This document shows, piece after piece, positions 15,508 through 25,312 of a DNA stretch of 64,000 nt (the first letter of the stretch is position 1; every line of letters begins with the position of its first letter). The position numbers and the translations under genes were made by a program. The notes below the pieces were generated by a model. The model saw only the letters and a list, made by a program, of their open reading frames with translations. It did not search any database and had not been told where the DNA came from. Origin of the DNA: an uncultured Tessaracoccus sp. (GTDB lineage Bacteria; Actinomycetota; Actinomycetes; Propionibacteriales; Propionibacteriaceae); assembly GCF_947255005.1 (NCBI RefSeq), contig NZ_CAMYFI010000001.1, positions 1 to 64,000 on the forward strand. The letters are read 5' to 3'.

Positions 15508-17127
15508 CTAGTGCTCCAGCGCACCCTCGGCCCCGGCCCCGGTCATGGAGCGCACCTCCATCTCGGCGCTCTGCGCCGCGAACGCGTCGCCGTCGGGCTT
15601 CACGACGGAGCCAAGCCAGCCGAGGAAGAATCCCAACGGCACCGACACGAGGGCGGGGTTATCCAGCGGGAACCACGCAAAGTCCATGTCGGGAAGCATC
15701 GCTGTGGGCGCGCCGGACACGGCGGGGGAGAAGATGATCAGCACCAACGCGCTGATGAGCCCGCCGTAGATAGACCACAGCGAGCCCGCCGTCGAGAACT
15801 TCTTCCAGTACAGCGAGTACAAGATGGATGGCAGGTTCGCCGACGCGGCGATGGCGAACGCGAGCGCCACCAGGAACGCGACGTTCATCTCCTTCGCCGC
15901 GATACCGCCGACGATGGCCAGCACGCCACTCGCCACCGACGTGATCCGCGCCACCTTCACTTCTTGCCCAGGATCAGCCTTGCCGTCCTTCATCACAGAG
16001 TTGTAAATGTCGTGCGCGAACGACGCGGACGCAGTGATGGTGAGACCCGCGACGACGGCGAGGATCGTCGCGAATGCCACCCCTGCGATCACCGCCATGA
16101 GGATCTCGCCACCGAGGTGGAAGGCCAGTGCCGGGGCAGCCGCGTTGGCGCCACCAGGCATGCTCTTGATGGCGTCGGGGCCGACGAGCCACGCTGCACC
16201 GTAGCCGAGCACCATCGTCATCAGGTAGAAGGCGCCAATGAGGATGATGGCCCAGGTCACCGACTTGCGGGCTTCCTTCGCCGTCGGCACGGTGTAGAAG
16301 CGCATCAGCACGTGCGGCAGGCCCGAGGCACCGAGCACGAGTGCCAGCGAGAGCGAAATGAAGCCGGGGATGTTCGAGCCGTACTTGCCCATCGGATCCA
16401 GGATCTTCTCGCCGATCCCGCTCTCCGATGCGTTGTGCGTCTCGACGGCCTTCGACAGCAACTCAGAGATGTTGAATCCGGTGCTGACGAGAATCCAGAG
16501 GGTCATGATGAGCACGCCGGCGATGAGGAGTACCGCCTTGATCATCTGCACCCAGGTGGTTCCCTTCATGCCGCCGATGAGCACGTAGGCCACCATCAAA
16601 ACACCGACGATGGCGATCACCAGGCTCTGCTGCATCCCGCCTTCAATGCCGAGCAAGAGCGACACGAGGCCACCCGCCCCCGCCATCTGGGCCAGTAGGT
16701 AAAAGAATGACACGGCGAGTGTGGACAGTGCCGCCGCCATACGCACCGGCTTTTGACGCATGCGGAAGCTGAGTACGTCGGCCATGGTGTAGCGGCCAGT
16801 GTTGCGCAGTGGCTCAGCGACGAGCAGCAGCGCCACCAGCCAAGCCACGAAGAAGCCGATGGAATACAGGAAGCCGTCGTAGCCGGTCAGCGCGACGGCG
16901 CCGACGATGCCCAGGAACGATGCGGCGGAGAGGTAGTCACCCGCGATGGCGAAACCGTTTTGCGTGCCGGAGAACTGCGCGCCGCCGGTGTAGAAATCTC
17001 CTGACTTCTTCTTGTGGCTCCCGCTCGTGACACGCACCACGACGAACAATGTGACGACGACGAAAGCAACGAAGATGGAGATATTAATGACGGGGTTGCC
17101 CACCTGGGATTCAAGCAGAGGCATCAT
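15508..17127 (-). CDS. actP: Cation/acetate symporter (sodium:solute symporter family)
   Basis: A 539-residue carrier of the SSS family, with about 13 membrane helices starting INISIFVAFVVVTLFVVVRV. The early motif DFYTGGAQFSGTQNGFAIAGDYLSAASFLG and the mid-protein GASGLPHVLMRFYTVP are typical of ActP, which takes up acetate and short-chain monocarboxylates with a cation. The upstream DUF485 gene overlaps its start by four bases, the usual pairing for this permease. Whether the substrate here is acetate, propionate or pyruvate cannot be read from the sequence. Confidence 0.92.
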   Translation of the reverse strand: MMPLLESQVGNPVINISIFVAFVVVTLFVVVRVTSGSHKKKSGDFYTGGAQFSGTQNGFAIAGDYLSAASFLGIVGAVALTGYDGFLYSIGFFVAWLVALLLVAEPLRNTGRYTMADVLSFRMRQKPVRMAAALSTLAVSFFYLLAQMAGAGGLVSLLLGIEGGMQQSLVIAIVGVLMVAYVLIGGMKGTTWVQMIKAVLLIAGVLIMTLWILVSTGFNISELLSKAVETHNASESGIGEKILDPMGKYGSNIPGFISLSLALVLGASGLPHVLMRFYTVPTAKEARKSVTWAIILIGAFYLMTMVLGYGAAWLVGPDAIKSMPGGANAAAPALAFHLGGEILMAVIAGVAFATILAVVAGLTITASASFAHDIYNSVMKDGKADPGQEVKVARITSVASGVLAIVGGIAAKEMNVAFLVALAFAIAASANLPSILYSLYWKKFSTAGSLWSIYGGLISALVLIIFSPAVSGAPTAMLPDMDFAWFPLDNPALVSVPLGFFLGWLGSVVKPDGDAFAAQSAEMEVRSMTGAGAEGALEH

Positions 17128-17483
17128 CGCGCGCTCCTCTCCAGCTGCTCACGAAGCTCTTCCGCCAGGGGATCCACCTTGTGGTTCATATGGCGGATGT
17201 AGAGCCACGTGATGAGGAAGGTGGTGACGAACTGTAGGAAGCCCATGATGAATCCGATGTTGATGGAACCCACGACGCGGATGGACATGAAGTCTTGCGC
17301 CAGAGTGGACAGCAACACGTAGAGCGCGTACCAAATGAAGAAGGCAGCGGTCATGGGGAACGCGAACCCGCGGAACACCTTCTTGAGGTGGGCGAACTCG
17401 GCTGAGTTCTGGACGCGTTGGAACTCCTCAGTCGGAATGGTTCCCCTCGGTTCACCGTGGGGAGACGGTTGTTGGTCGGTCAT
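17124..17483 (-). CDS. DUF485 membrane protein, ActP partner
   Basis: A 119-residue protein with a hydrophilic start and two membrane helices (AFPMTAAFFIWYALYVLLSTLAQ and IGFIMGFLQFVTTFLITWLYI). It ends in a charged helix. This is the DUF485/YjcH family, nearly always encoded directly before ActP. Start set at ATG 17483 because AAGGAG lies 7 nt upstream. A longer frame to 17555 lacks such a site. The stop overlaps the actP ATG (ATGA). Confidence 0.9.
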   Translation of the reverse strand: MTDQQPSPHGEPRGTIPTEEFQRVQNSAEFAHLKKVFRGFAFPMTAAFFIWYALYVLLSTLAQDFMSIRVVGSINIGFIMGFLQFVTTFLITWLYIRHMNHKVDPLAEELREQLERSAR

Positions 17484-17616
17484 GCGGTGACTCCTTTGTG
17501 CCGCTCGTGGCCGGTTGATTGCAACGAGGATGCACGAAGATCGGTCACATGACAAGGGCTCCGGTAGAAATCGTGTCAGTCATCAGTGAGCAGGGGGCGT
17601 CGATTGCGGAATGCAA

Positions 17617-17631
17617 TAGGCTAAGCGCATG
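17617..17631 (+). promoter_or_regulatory. -10 box and leaderless start of purU
   Basis: TAGGCT, 6 nt, then ATG at 17629. No ribosome site lies between them. Confidence 0.55.
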
Positions 17632-18468
17632 TCTGACTTGGTTCTCTCGCTGTGGTGCCCTGACAGGTCTGGGCTAATCCACGCCATGACTGCTGGCGTT
17701 GTCTCGGTGGGCGGCAACATCGTCGAGATGCAGCAGTTCGCGTCGCCGGATTCCGGGCAGTTCTTCGCCCGCGTGGAAGTGCAGGGGGCGGCTGCGCCCG
17801 AGCTGGAGAGCGCCATTCATGAAGAGATGGAGCGGTATCAGGCAACATTTCGGGTCGACGTGGTTGGGCGGGAGGTGCGAACGCTCATCCTCGCATCGAA
17901 GGCAGGGCACGCCGTCAACGACCTCCTGTTCCGCTCACACTCCGGCGCGCTGCCCATCGACGTGTTGGCGGTGATGGCGAACCACGACGTGCTCGCGCCC
18001 TTGGCGGAGTTCTACGACGTGCCCTTCACTCACCGATATGTGTCACCGGAAACGAAGGCGCAGTTTGAGGCTGAGGTGCGCCAGTTCGTCATCGAGCACG
18101 ACGTTGAGCTGGTGGTGCTGGCGCGCTACATGCAGATTCTCAGCCCCGAATTGTGTGAGTTCCTCGCTGGGCGCGCCATCAATATTCACCATTCGTTCCT
18201 GCCCGGCTTCAAGGGGGCGAATCCCTACCGGCAGGCGCATAATCGTGGGGTGAAATTGATTGGGGCGACGGCGCACTTCGTCACCAGTGACCTCGATGAG
18301 GGCCCGATCATCGAACAAAATGTCACCAGGGTTGACCACTCGATGAATGTGTCCAAACTTGTCAGTAAAGGGCAGACGCAGGAATCCCAGACGTTGGCTG
18401 AGGCGGTGCGGCTGTTTGCAGAACACCGGGTATTGTTAGACGGTGACCGGACCGTGATTTTCCGGTAA
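17629..18468 (+). CDS. purU: Formyltetrahydrofolate deformylase
   Basis: Hydrolyses 10-formyl-THF to THF and formate, balancing the one-carbon pool. The 279 residues comprise an N-terminal ACT domain (LVLSLWCPDRSGLIHAMTAGV) and a C-terminal formyltransferase-like domain. The latter has the Asn-His motif NIHHSFLPGFKGANPYRQA and the Asp in DLDEGPIIEQ. The ACT domain separates it from PurN. It sits in a different locus from purN-purH-folD, but all act on the same cofactor. Confidence 0.95.
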   Translation: MSDLVLSLWCPDRSGLIHAMTAGVVSVGGNIVEMQQFASPDSGQFFARVEVQGAAAPELESAIHEEMERYQATFRVDVVGREVRTLILASKAGHAVNDLLFRSHSGALPIDVLAVMANHDVLAPLAEFYDVPFTHRYVSPETKAQFEAEVRQFVIEHDVELVVLARYMQILSPELCEFLAGRAINIHHSFLPGFKGANPYRQAHNRGVKLIGATAHFVTSDLDEGPIIEQNVTRVDHSMNVSKLVSKGQTQESQTLAEAVRLFAEHRVLLDGDRTVIFR

Positions 18469-18475
18469 TGATTGC

Positions 18476-19783
18476 ATGGCATTAGATATCGCGCTCATCG
18501 CGCTCTTCATCCTCATTGGTGGCACCTTCGCGGCCGCCGAAATGGCACTCGTCTCTCTTCGCGACTCTCAGGTTCGTCAGCTCAGCACGCGCGGACAACG
18601 TGGACAGGCCATCGAGAAACTCACCGCTAATCCAAACAACTTCCTCTCTGCTGTACAAATTGGGGTTACCGTCTCGGGCTTCCTGTCGGCATCCTTCGGT
18701 GCCTCGGCGATTGCCCCACGCGTCGCTCCGTGGCTGGTGTCGTGGGGTGTTCCCTCCAGGCTCGCGGACACGCTGGCCCTCGTCGGGTTGACGCTCGTGA
18801 TCGCCTACTTCTCCATCGTCGTTGGCGAATTGACGGCCAAGCGCCTCGCCATGCAGCGTGCCGAGTCGTTTTCCTTGATGCTGGCACCCATGGTTGCCGG
18901 CATTGCGACGCTGATGCGTCCGGTGATCTGGCTCCTCGATGTGTCAACGAACGCGCTGGTGCGCGTGCTCGGCGGCGACCCCCAACAGGCGAGGGAAGTC
19001 GTCACCGACGAGGAGTTGCGGCAGATGGTGTCGAGCTCCGAAACTCTCGGCGACGAGGAACGTCGCATCGTCGATGAGGTGTTCCAGGCCGGTGAGTTGA
19101 GTCTCCGCGAGGTGATGGTGCCTCGCACCGAGGTCGACTTTCTGCCCGCCGATATGCCCATCCAAAAGGCCTACCGAGAGGTGCGTGGGGCACCGCGTTC
19201 TCGCTACCCGGTGACGGACGGATCGGCCGACAAGGTGATCGGATTCTTGCATGTGCGCGACCTGATGGACGTGGAGGGAACCGCGCGGGGTGGCGACGTG
19301 CGCAGCATCGTGCGCCCCATCCTGCACCTGCCAGAAACCATGCGCATTCTCCCCGCAATGACTGCCATGCGGAAGGGAAGCATGCACATTGCCGTCGTAC
19401 GCGACGAGTACGGCGGCACGGCGGGTATCGTCACCATGGAAGATCTCATGGAGGAATTGATCGGCGACATCACCGACGAATACGACGTGCCGGAGCCGCG
19501 GGCACATCTGCAGGTGAACCAATTCGACGGACTCGCCACCATCGAGGAGTTCGCCGACGCCACGGGTTTCGTGATCCCTGAGGGGCCGTACGATACCGTC
19601 GCTGGTTACTTCATGTCGGTGTTGGGTGCGCTGCCTCAGGTGGGCTCGCGTATTTGCGTCGGGCTCCAGCCGAGCCAGATGCCTGCGGAGCCAATCACCG
19701 TCAATTTCACATTCGAGGTGACGGAGATGGATGGCAGGCGGGCCGCTTGGTTCTCTGTGCGCAGGGAAGATTCCCATGCTTGA
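18476..19783 (+). CDS. Hemolysin-family CNNM/CBS transporter-associated protein
   Basis: A 435-residue protein with an N-terminal CNNM (DUF21) domain of three to four helices (DIALIALFILIGGTFAAAEMAL at the start). A CBS pair follows (VPRTEVDFLPADM; AVVRDEYGGTAGIVTMEDLMEELIGDI). The C-terminal CorC_HlyC domain ends the protein. Members act in Mg/Co efflux, and the hemolysin name is historical. It starts 7 bp after purU and overlaps the following kinase gene by 8 bp, so the three may share a message. Confidence 0.88.
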   Translation: MALDIALIALFILIGGTFAAAEMALVSLRDSQVRQLSTRGQRGQAIEKLTANPNNFLSAVQIGVTVSGFLSASFGASAIAPRVAPWLVSWGVPSRLADTLALVGLTLVIAYFSIVVGELTAKRLAMQRAESFSLMLAPMVAGIATLMRPVIWLLDVSTNALVRVLGGDPQQAREVVTDEELRQMVSSSETLGDEERRIVDEVFQAGELSLREVMVPRTEVDFLPADMPIQKAYREVRGAPRSRYPVTDGSADKVIGFLHVRDLMDVEGTARGGDVRSIVRPILHLPETMRILPAMTAMRKGSMHIAVVRDEYGGTAGIVTMEDLMEELIGDITDEYDVPEPRAHLQVNQFDGLATIEEFADATGFVIPEGPYDTVAGYFMSVLGALPQVGSRICVGLQPSQMPAEPITVNFTFEVTEMDGRRAAWFSVRREDSHA

Positions 19784-20984
19784 CGACGGTTCAGAGCTGC
19801 TGACGGGTCCGAACGTGGGTGATCTGCTCAAAGCGGCGGTGCGTCATGCGGGCGGTGAGCTGGTGAGCTGGAGCCTGGATCACGTCGATCAAGCCCCGGA
19901 GCAGTACACCACCGCTACCTATATGGCGAAGGTCCTCTGGCCGCACGGTGAGCGGGACGAGCTACTCGGTGTGTCGGCGCGCTCGGGCGGGCAGACCACG
20001 CCGTCGGACGCGAACGCGCAGATTTTCAACGACGGTAACCGCCGCGTCGCGGTGTGGCTCTACCCCAACGACCCCGATCTGCCGGGCCTTGCTCGGGCGG
20101 CCTTCCCCGATCGAATGGCGGAGGTGTTGAACCAGGGGAAGGTATTCGCACGCCCTATCACCGGCGAGCAGCTTTCGCTGTCCATGATTGGCTACCGACC
20201 GCGGCGTCGGGCCGTAGTCAAAGTAGTGGCGGAGTCGCAGGTGTTCTATGTGAAGGTGCTGCGGGAGCGGCTCTTCCCCGACGTGCACCACAAGCACGCA
20301 CTGCTCCTCGACGCAGGCCTACCCGCCCCTGAAGTGGCGATGACCACGCCCGACTACCTGCTCGTGACTCGCGAGTTGCCGGGCACGTCGCTGGCGCGAG
20401 CGATCTTCGAGCCGGGCGACCCGTGCCAGGCGGAAGAGCTCATCGCCATGCTCGACGCCATGCCGCCTGCCGTCTCGCAACTGCACCGTCGCCCGCCGTG
20501 GTCGGACGCGGTGGAGCATTACGGGCGCCTCGTCGTCGCGCCGCTGCCAGCCCTCACCGATGAGGTGCGGTGGACGGTGCGCCACATTGAGCGTGGGCTT
20601 GAGCATTGTCCTCTGGGCGACGAGCCCACGCACGGTGACTTTCATGAAGGCCAGGTGCGCGTCGACGGCGGGCGGGTCGTCGGCATTCTCGACGTGGACA
20701 CCGTCGGGCCCGGGCGGAGGGCTGATGACCTCGCGTGTCTCGTTGGGCACCTCATGACGATTCAGCGCATGAATGCGCAGCAAACAGCCAAGCTGCAGGA
20801 CATTTTGACGCGCTGGGTAGGGGTGTTTGATAAGCGCGTCGACCCGGTGGAGCTACGCCTGCGTGCGGCGGCGGTGATTCTGTCGCTCGCGACGGGCCCG
20901 TATCGCAGCCAGGAACCCGACTGGGAGCACCAGACCCGCCAGATGGTGCGCTCCGCCTCCGACCTGGTCCGCCAGGTGGTGTAG
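19776..20984 (+). CDS. Aminoglycoside-phosphotransferase-fold kinase, substrate unknown
   Basis: A 402-residue protein of the APH/choline kinase fold. The catalytic loop is HGDFHEGQ (H286-D288) and the metal-binding DVD lies at residues 306-308, in ILDVDTVGPGRRADDLA. The N-terminal half is unusual in containing a lobe rich in aromatic and charged residues (about residues 1-130) before the kinase N-lobe. Maltokinase-like and other metabolite kinases share this overall plan, so no substrate is assigned. Start ATG 19776 overlaps the previous gene by 8 bp. Confidence 0.7.
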   Translation: MLDDGSELLTGPNVGDLLKAAVRHAGGELVSWSLDHVDQAPEQYTTATYMAKVLWPHGERDELLGVSARSGGQTTPSDANAQIFNDGNRRVAVWLYPNDPDLPGLARAAFPDRMAEVLNQGKVFARPITGEQLSLSMIGYRPRRRAVVKVVAESQVFYVKVLRERLFPDVHHKHALLLDAGLPAPEVAMTTPDYLLVTRELPGTSLARAIFEPGDPCQAEELIAMLDAMPPAVSQLHRRPPWSDAVEHYGRLVVAPLPALTDEVRWTVRHIERGLEHCPLGDEPTHGDFHEGQVRVDGGRVVGILDVDTVGPGRRADDLACLVGHLMTIQRMNAQQTAKLQDILTRWVGVFDKRVDPVELRLRAAAVILSLATGPYRSQEPDWEHQTRQMVRSASDLVRQVV

Positions 20985-21010
20985 ACCGTGCCGCCGGGCG
21001 TGCCGCAGGC

Positions 21011-21045
21011 GGTTGAGTAGCCGCCAGAGGCGGCGTATCGAAACC
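21011..21045 (+). repeat. R1 palindrome
   Basis: Ends GGTTGAGTAG and GTATCGAAACC with the stem CCGCC-AGA-GGCGG. It is the first member of an R1-R2-R1 cluster behind the kinase gene. Confidence 0.9.
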
Positions 21046-21052
21046 GGAGCGA

Positions 21053-21093
21053 GATGAGTTCGACTCGCGGGCTGCGCCCGCGGCTCAATCATC
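21053..21093 (+). repeat. R2 palindrome
   Basis: Nearly identical to 2618-2658 through its 30-bp core. The left end here is GATGAGT and the right end AATCATC. Confidence 0.87.
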
Positions 21094-21111
21094 GGGGAGG
21101 GCCACCCAGGT

Positions 21112-21146
21112 GGTTGAGTAGCCCGCGTAGCGGGCGTATCGAAACC
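21112..21146 (+). repeat. R1 palindrome
   Basis: Conserved ends with the stem CCCGC-GTA-GCGGG. Closes the second R1-R2-R1 cluster, about 120 bp before the nucleoside-importer operon. Confidence 0.9.
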
Positions 21147-21263
21147 AGGTCAAGACATCGTCGACGTTACGCTTAGGTAACGATTCGATGTCGATGGGTG
21201 CGCGCGGGCGTGCAAAGTACTACGCTCGGGGCGCCCTTTGACACGCCCCTCAGGAGGAAACCA

Positions 21264-22400
21264 GTGAAGAAGATCACTCAGTTGGGCGCACTTGCAGCAG
21301 CGTCGCTCCTTGCACTCAGCGCATGTGCCCAGCCCCCGGCCGAAACCACGAACGCCAGCCAGACCCCCGCCGCTTCCGGCGACGCTAGCGCCTCGTCGGG
21401 TGGTTCCGACGGCAAGGGCAGCGCCGAGAAGTTCAAGGCCTGCATGGTCTCTGACTTCGGAGGATTCGACGATAAGTCCTTCAACGAAACCTCGTACAAC
21501 GGGCTCATGAGGGCCAAGGATGAGCTTGGCATCGAGACCGGACAGATCGAGTCGAATGCCGAGAGCGAGTACGCCGGCAACATCCAGTCGCAGATCAGCG
21601 CTGGCTGCAACATGATCATCACCGTCGGTTTCGCGCTGTCGAAGGCGACGGAAGCCGCGGCCAAGCAGAACCCGGACATCGACTTCGCCATCGTCGACTT
21701 CGGCTCCTTCGAGGGAGTCAAGAACGCCAAGGGACTCCTGTTCGACGCGGCCCAGCCCGGCTTCCTCGCCGGATACTCCGCAGCAGCAATGACCAAGTCT
21801 GGCAAGGTTGGCACCTTCGGCGGCGCACCGTATCCCACGGTTACCATCTTCATGACCGGCTTCGCGCAGGGTGTGAAGTACCACAACGAACAGAAGGGCA
21901 CCAACGTCCAGGTGCTCGGCTGGCAGGATGACAAGCAGGACGGCACGTTCATCGGTGGCAACGATCCGTTCGGCGACATCCCCGCCGGCAAGAACACCGC
22001 GAATACCCTCATTTCGCAGGGCGCCGACATCATCATGCCGGTTGCAGGCCCCGCGGGCCAGGGCGCGCTGCAGGCCGCCCAGGAGACCAAGGGCAAGGTC
22101 AACGTGGTCTGGGTTGACACCGACGGCTACATCTCGGCACCCGAGTACAAGGACGTCGTCATCACCTCGGTGGAGAAGGCGATGGACGTGGCTGTGTTCG
22201 ATGTGATTCAGCAGTCGATGAAGGGTGAGTTCAGCTCCGACGAATACATCGGCACGCTCGAAAACGAGGGTGCGAAGCTCGCACCGTTCCACGACTTCGA
22301 GTCGAAGATGCCCGACGGCCTCGCCGACGAGCTGAAGGAACTCCAGACGAAGATTGTCGCTGGCGAGATCAAGGTTGCATCTCCGCTCAACAACCAGTGA
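21264..22400 (+). CDS. BMP-family substrate-binding lipoprotein
   Basis: Extracellular solute receptor of a nucleoside-type ABC importer. A signal peptide with lipobox LALSAC puts the lipid-anchored Cys at residue 21. A Ser/Ala/Thr-rich linker follows. The BMP/Med fold contains CMVSDFGGFDDKSFNETSYNGL near the start. Later motifs are GFLAGYSAAAMTKSGKVGTFGG and VFDVIQQSMKGEF. Start is GTG at 21264 with AGGAGG upstream. It heads a five-gene unit ending in cytidine deaminase, which supports purine/pyrimidine nucleosides as substrates. Confidence 0.92.
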   Translation: MKKITQLGALAAASLLALSACAQPPAETTNASQTPAASGDASASSGGSDGKGSAEKFKACMVSDFGGFDDKSFNETSYNGLMRAKDELGIETGQIESNAESEYAGNIQSQISAGCNMIITVGFALSKATEAAAKQNPDIDFAIVDFGSFEGVKNAKGLLFDAAQPGFLAGYSAAAMTKSGKVGTFGGAPYPTVTIFMTGFAQGVKYHNEQKGTNVQVLGWQDDKQDGTFIGGNDPFGDIPAGKNTANTLISQGADIIMPVAGPAGQGALQAAQETKGKVNVVWVDTDGYISAPEYKDVVITSVEKAMDVAVFDVIQQSMKGEFSSDEYIGTLENEGAKLAPFHDFESKMPDGLADELKELQTKIVAGEIKVASPLNNQ

Positions 22401-22527
22401 CAATGCAGTAATAACTTGGGAGGGGTACCTGCCTCGGGTGCCCTTCCCAAGTCATGTAGGCGCTCAGGCGCCACGTGCGGCCATCCGCTACGATCATCGA
22501 CGGCGCCAACGACGGCCAGGAGGAACC

Positions 22528-24108
22528 TTGAGCACTGCCGCAACCGACACCGCCCCGGTGCTGCACCTCGACGGCATCACGAAACGATTCGGTAATTTCG
22601 TCGCAAACGACTCCATCACCCTCGACATCGTTCCTGGGCGAATCCACTGCTTGCTGGGGGAGAATGGCGCCGGCAAATCGACACTGATGAACGTGCTCTT
22701 CGGGCTCCTCGAAGCCGACGGCGGCGAGGTCCGCGTCGGTGACGAAGCCCTGCGCGTCCACGGCCCTAGACAGGCGATGGACGCTGGCATCGGCATGGTG
22801 CACCAGCACTTCATGCTCATCCCGGTGTTCACCGTCGCGGAGAACATGGTGCTGGGGCGCGAAACCGGGTCGGCCGGCATGCTGGACCTCAAACGCGCAC
22901 GTCAGCAGGTCAAGGAACTCTCCGAGCGATACCGACTACACGTCGACCCGGACGCCCTGGTTGAAGACCTTCCCGTCGGCATCCAGCAGCGCGTCGAAAT
23001 CCTCAAAGCGCTCGCGGGGGGAGCTCAGTACCTCATCTTCGACGAACCCACCGCGGTGCTGACACCGCAGGAAATCGACGAGCTCATGGACGTGATGCGG
23101 GCGCTGCGCGACGAAGGCCGCGCCATCGTCTTCATCACCCACAAGCTGCGCGAGGTGCGGGAGGTGGCCGACGACATCACCGTCATCCGTCGAGGCAAAG
23201 TGGTGGGCTCGGCCGATCCCAGCGCCTCCGAAGCGGAGTTGGCGTCGATGATGGTCGGCCGCCCCGTCACACTCCAAGTGGAGAAGGAACCGGCCCAGCC
23301 AGGGGAGGACCGCCTCGTCCTCGAACACGTCTCGATCGCCGCACCGTCGGGTGCCGTCGCCGTCGATGATTTGTCGCTCACCGTGCGCGGCGGAGAGATC
23401 GTCTGCCTCGCAGGCGTGCAAGGCAACGGCCAGTCTGAACTCGCCGCCGGCCTGCTCGGCACCCTGCCCATCGCGACGGGAACCGTCACCCTCGACGGGG
23501 TGGACATCACGCACGCGAAGCCTCGCAGAACGATCGATGCGGGCCTGGGCTTCGTGCCGGAAGACCGACGCCGCGACGGTTTCGTCGGGGAATTCTCCGT
23601 TGCACAGAACCTCGTCATTAATAATCTGGACGCGTTCTCCAAGCACGGCAACCTCGAATTGGGGAAGATCGCCGACAACGCCATCCAGCGCGTCGAAGAG
23701 TTCGATATCCGCACGACGTCGACGTCGTCGCCGCTCAACTCACTGTCGGGTGGTAACCAGCAGAAGGTGGTGCTCGCCCGCGAGCTGTCGCGCGACCTCA
23801 GTCTGCTGCTGGCAAGCCAACCCACCCGTGGCGTCGATGTCGGTGCCATCGAATTCCTACACAAGCGCATCGTCGAGGAGCGCGACAAGGGCACCGCGGT
23901 GCTGATCGTCTCCACCGAGTTAGAAGAGGTGGAGTCGCTCGCCGACCGAATCGCGGTAATGTACCGCGGCAAGATCGTCGGCGTAGTGCCTTCCAACACA
24001 TCCAGAGAGGTGCTCGGCTTGATGATGGCCGGTGTCAGCTACGACGATGCCATCGCCGGACAAGGCGACGACGCCACTGCGGCGAGAGGGGTGGAAACCG
24101 GTGAGTGA
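22528..24108 (+). CDS. Nucleoside ABC importer, duplicated ATPase subunit
   Basis: A 526-residue protein with two ABC ATPase domains in tandem, as in the ribose/nucleoside importer class. Domain 1 has Walker A GENGAGKST and Walker B YLIFDEPTAVL. Domain 2 has the degenerate loop GVQGNGQSE where Walker A should be, but an intact signature LSGGNQQKV. This asymmetry is normal for the class. The start is an unusual TTG at 22528, chosen because AGGAGG lies 6 nt upstream and similarity begins here. Overlaps the permease gene by 8 bp. Confidence 0.92.
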   Translation: MSTAATDTAPVLHLDGITKRFGNFVANDSITLDIVPGRIHCLLGENGAGKSTLMNVLFGLLEADGGEVRVGDEALRVHGPRQAMDAGIGMVHQHFMLIPVFTVAENMVLGRETGSAGMLDLKRARQQVKELSERYRLHVDPDALVEDLPVGIQQRVEILKALAGGAQYLIFDEPTAVLTPQEIDELMDVMRALRDEGRAIVFITHKLREVREVADDITVIRRGKVVGSADPSASEAELASMMVGRPVTLQVEKEPAQPGEDRLVLEHVSIAAPSGAVAVDDLSLTVRGGEIVCLAGVQGNGQSELAAGLLGTLPIATGTVTLDGVDITHAKPRRTIDAGLGFVPEDRRRDGFVGEFSVAQNLVINNLDAFSKHGNLELGKIADNAIQRVEEFDIRTTSTSSPLNSLSGGNQQKVVLARELSRDLSLLLASQPTRGVDVGAIEFLHKRIVEERDKGTAVLIVSTELEEVESLADRIAVMYRGKIVGVVPSNTSREVLGLMMAGVSYDDAIAGQGDDATAARGVETGE

Positions 24109-25312
24109 CAACGAAACTCGCGAGCCGCGCGCTGCAAAGAGTTCCAAACCGAGAGCGCCGTGGGCCGCGTGGCTCAATTCCGCCGCGGTCACGTTCTGGG
24201 CCTTGGTGCTGGCGTTCCTCGTCGGTTCCATCGTGATGATTGTGCTCGACCCGGAGGTTGCCTCCAAGTGGGCGTACTTCTTCGCCCGCCCCGGCGACGC
24301 GCTCGGCGCGTCGTGGGAGAAAATGGCGACGACGTACTCGGCGCTCGTGCAAGGCGCATTCGGGTCGTGGGTGGCCTTCACGAAAACGACGGCGCAAGCC
24401 ACGCCGCTGATCTTCGCGGGCCTGGGCGTCGCGTTGGCGTTTCGCGCGGGGCTGTTCAACATCGGTGGCCAGGGCCAGGCCATCATGGGTGCGGTTTGGG
24501 GAGCGTTTATCGGCTTCACGGTGAAGGGCCTTCCGCTGATCCTGCACCTGCCGCTCGTCATCCTCGTGGGCGTCACGTGCGGCATGCTGTGGGGCGGCAT
24601 CGTCGGCTTCTTGAAAGCCAAAACCGGTAGCCACGAGGTGATCGTCACGATCATGCTCAACTACGTCGCGGTGTTCATGATGCAGTACCTCATGCAGCAG
24701 CGCGCCTTCATGGATCCGGGGCGAAACGACCCAATCGGCCCGCAGTTGCCCTGGTCGGCCACCCTTCCCCGCATCGACGGCACCCGCCTCCACCTGGGCT
24801 TTTTGTTGGCTTTGATCTGCGTTGGGCTCATCTGGTGGCTCCTCGAACGCACCACGCTCGGGCTGCGGATTCAGGCCGTCGGCCTCAACCCCCATGCCGC
24901 CGCGACGGCCGGCATGAATGTGTCGCAAGTGACCATCGTCACGATGGCGCTCGCCGGCGCGCTCGCAGGCATGGCGGGCGTGAACGCGGTCACCGCCCCA
25001 GAGATGCTCACCAGTTACCCCACCCAGCTGTCGGCGGGCATCGTCGGGGCCATCGGTTTCGACGCCATCACCGTCGCACTGCTCGGGCGCTCGCGCCCGC
25101 TGGGTGTGCTGTTCGCCGGGCTGCTGTTCGGTGCGCTCAAGGAAGGTAGCGTGCACATGCAGATCCACGCCAACACGCCGTCGGACTTGGTGAATCTCAT
25201 CCAGGCGCTCATCGTGCTGTTCGTGGCGGCTCCCGCATTCGTGAAATGGCTCCTGCCGTTCCTGCGTGAGCGCAAAGTGAAGGTCGTGAAAGAGGAGGCG
25301 GTGACGGCATGA
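24101..25312 (+). CDS. Nucleoside ABC importer permease 1
   Basis: A 403-residue integral membrane protein of the BPD_transp_2 (ribose/branched-chain type) family. It has a charged 40-residue N-terminus and about nine to ten helices, and contains the family stretch GLGVALAFRAGLFNIGGQGQ. GTG start at 24101, overlapping the ATPase stop. The next permease overlaps its end by four bases. It pairs with that protein to form the membrane channel. Confidence 0.92.
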   Translation: MSDNETREPRAAKSSKPRAPWAAWLNSAAVTFWALVLAFLVGSIVMIVLDPEVASKWAYFFARPGDALGASWEKMATTYSALVQGAFGSWVAFTKTTAQATPLIFAGLGVALAFRAGLFNIGGQGQAIMGAVWGAFIGFTVKGLPLILHLPLVILVGVTCGMLWGGIVGFLKAKTGSHEVIVTIMLNYVAVFMMQYLMQQRAFMDPGRNDPIGPQLPWSATLPRIDGTRLHLGFLLALICVGLIWWLLERTTLGLRIQAVGLNPHAAATAGMNVSQVTIVTMALAGALAGMAGVNAVTAPEMLTSYPTQLSAGIVGAIGFDAITVALLGRSRPLGVLFAGLLFGALKEGSVHMQIHANTPSDLVNLIQALIVLFVAAPAFVKWLLPFLRERKVKVVKEEAVTA

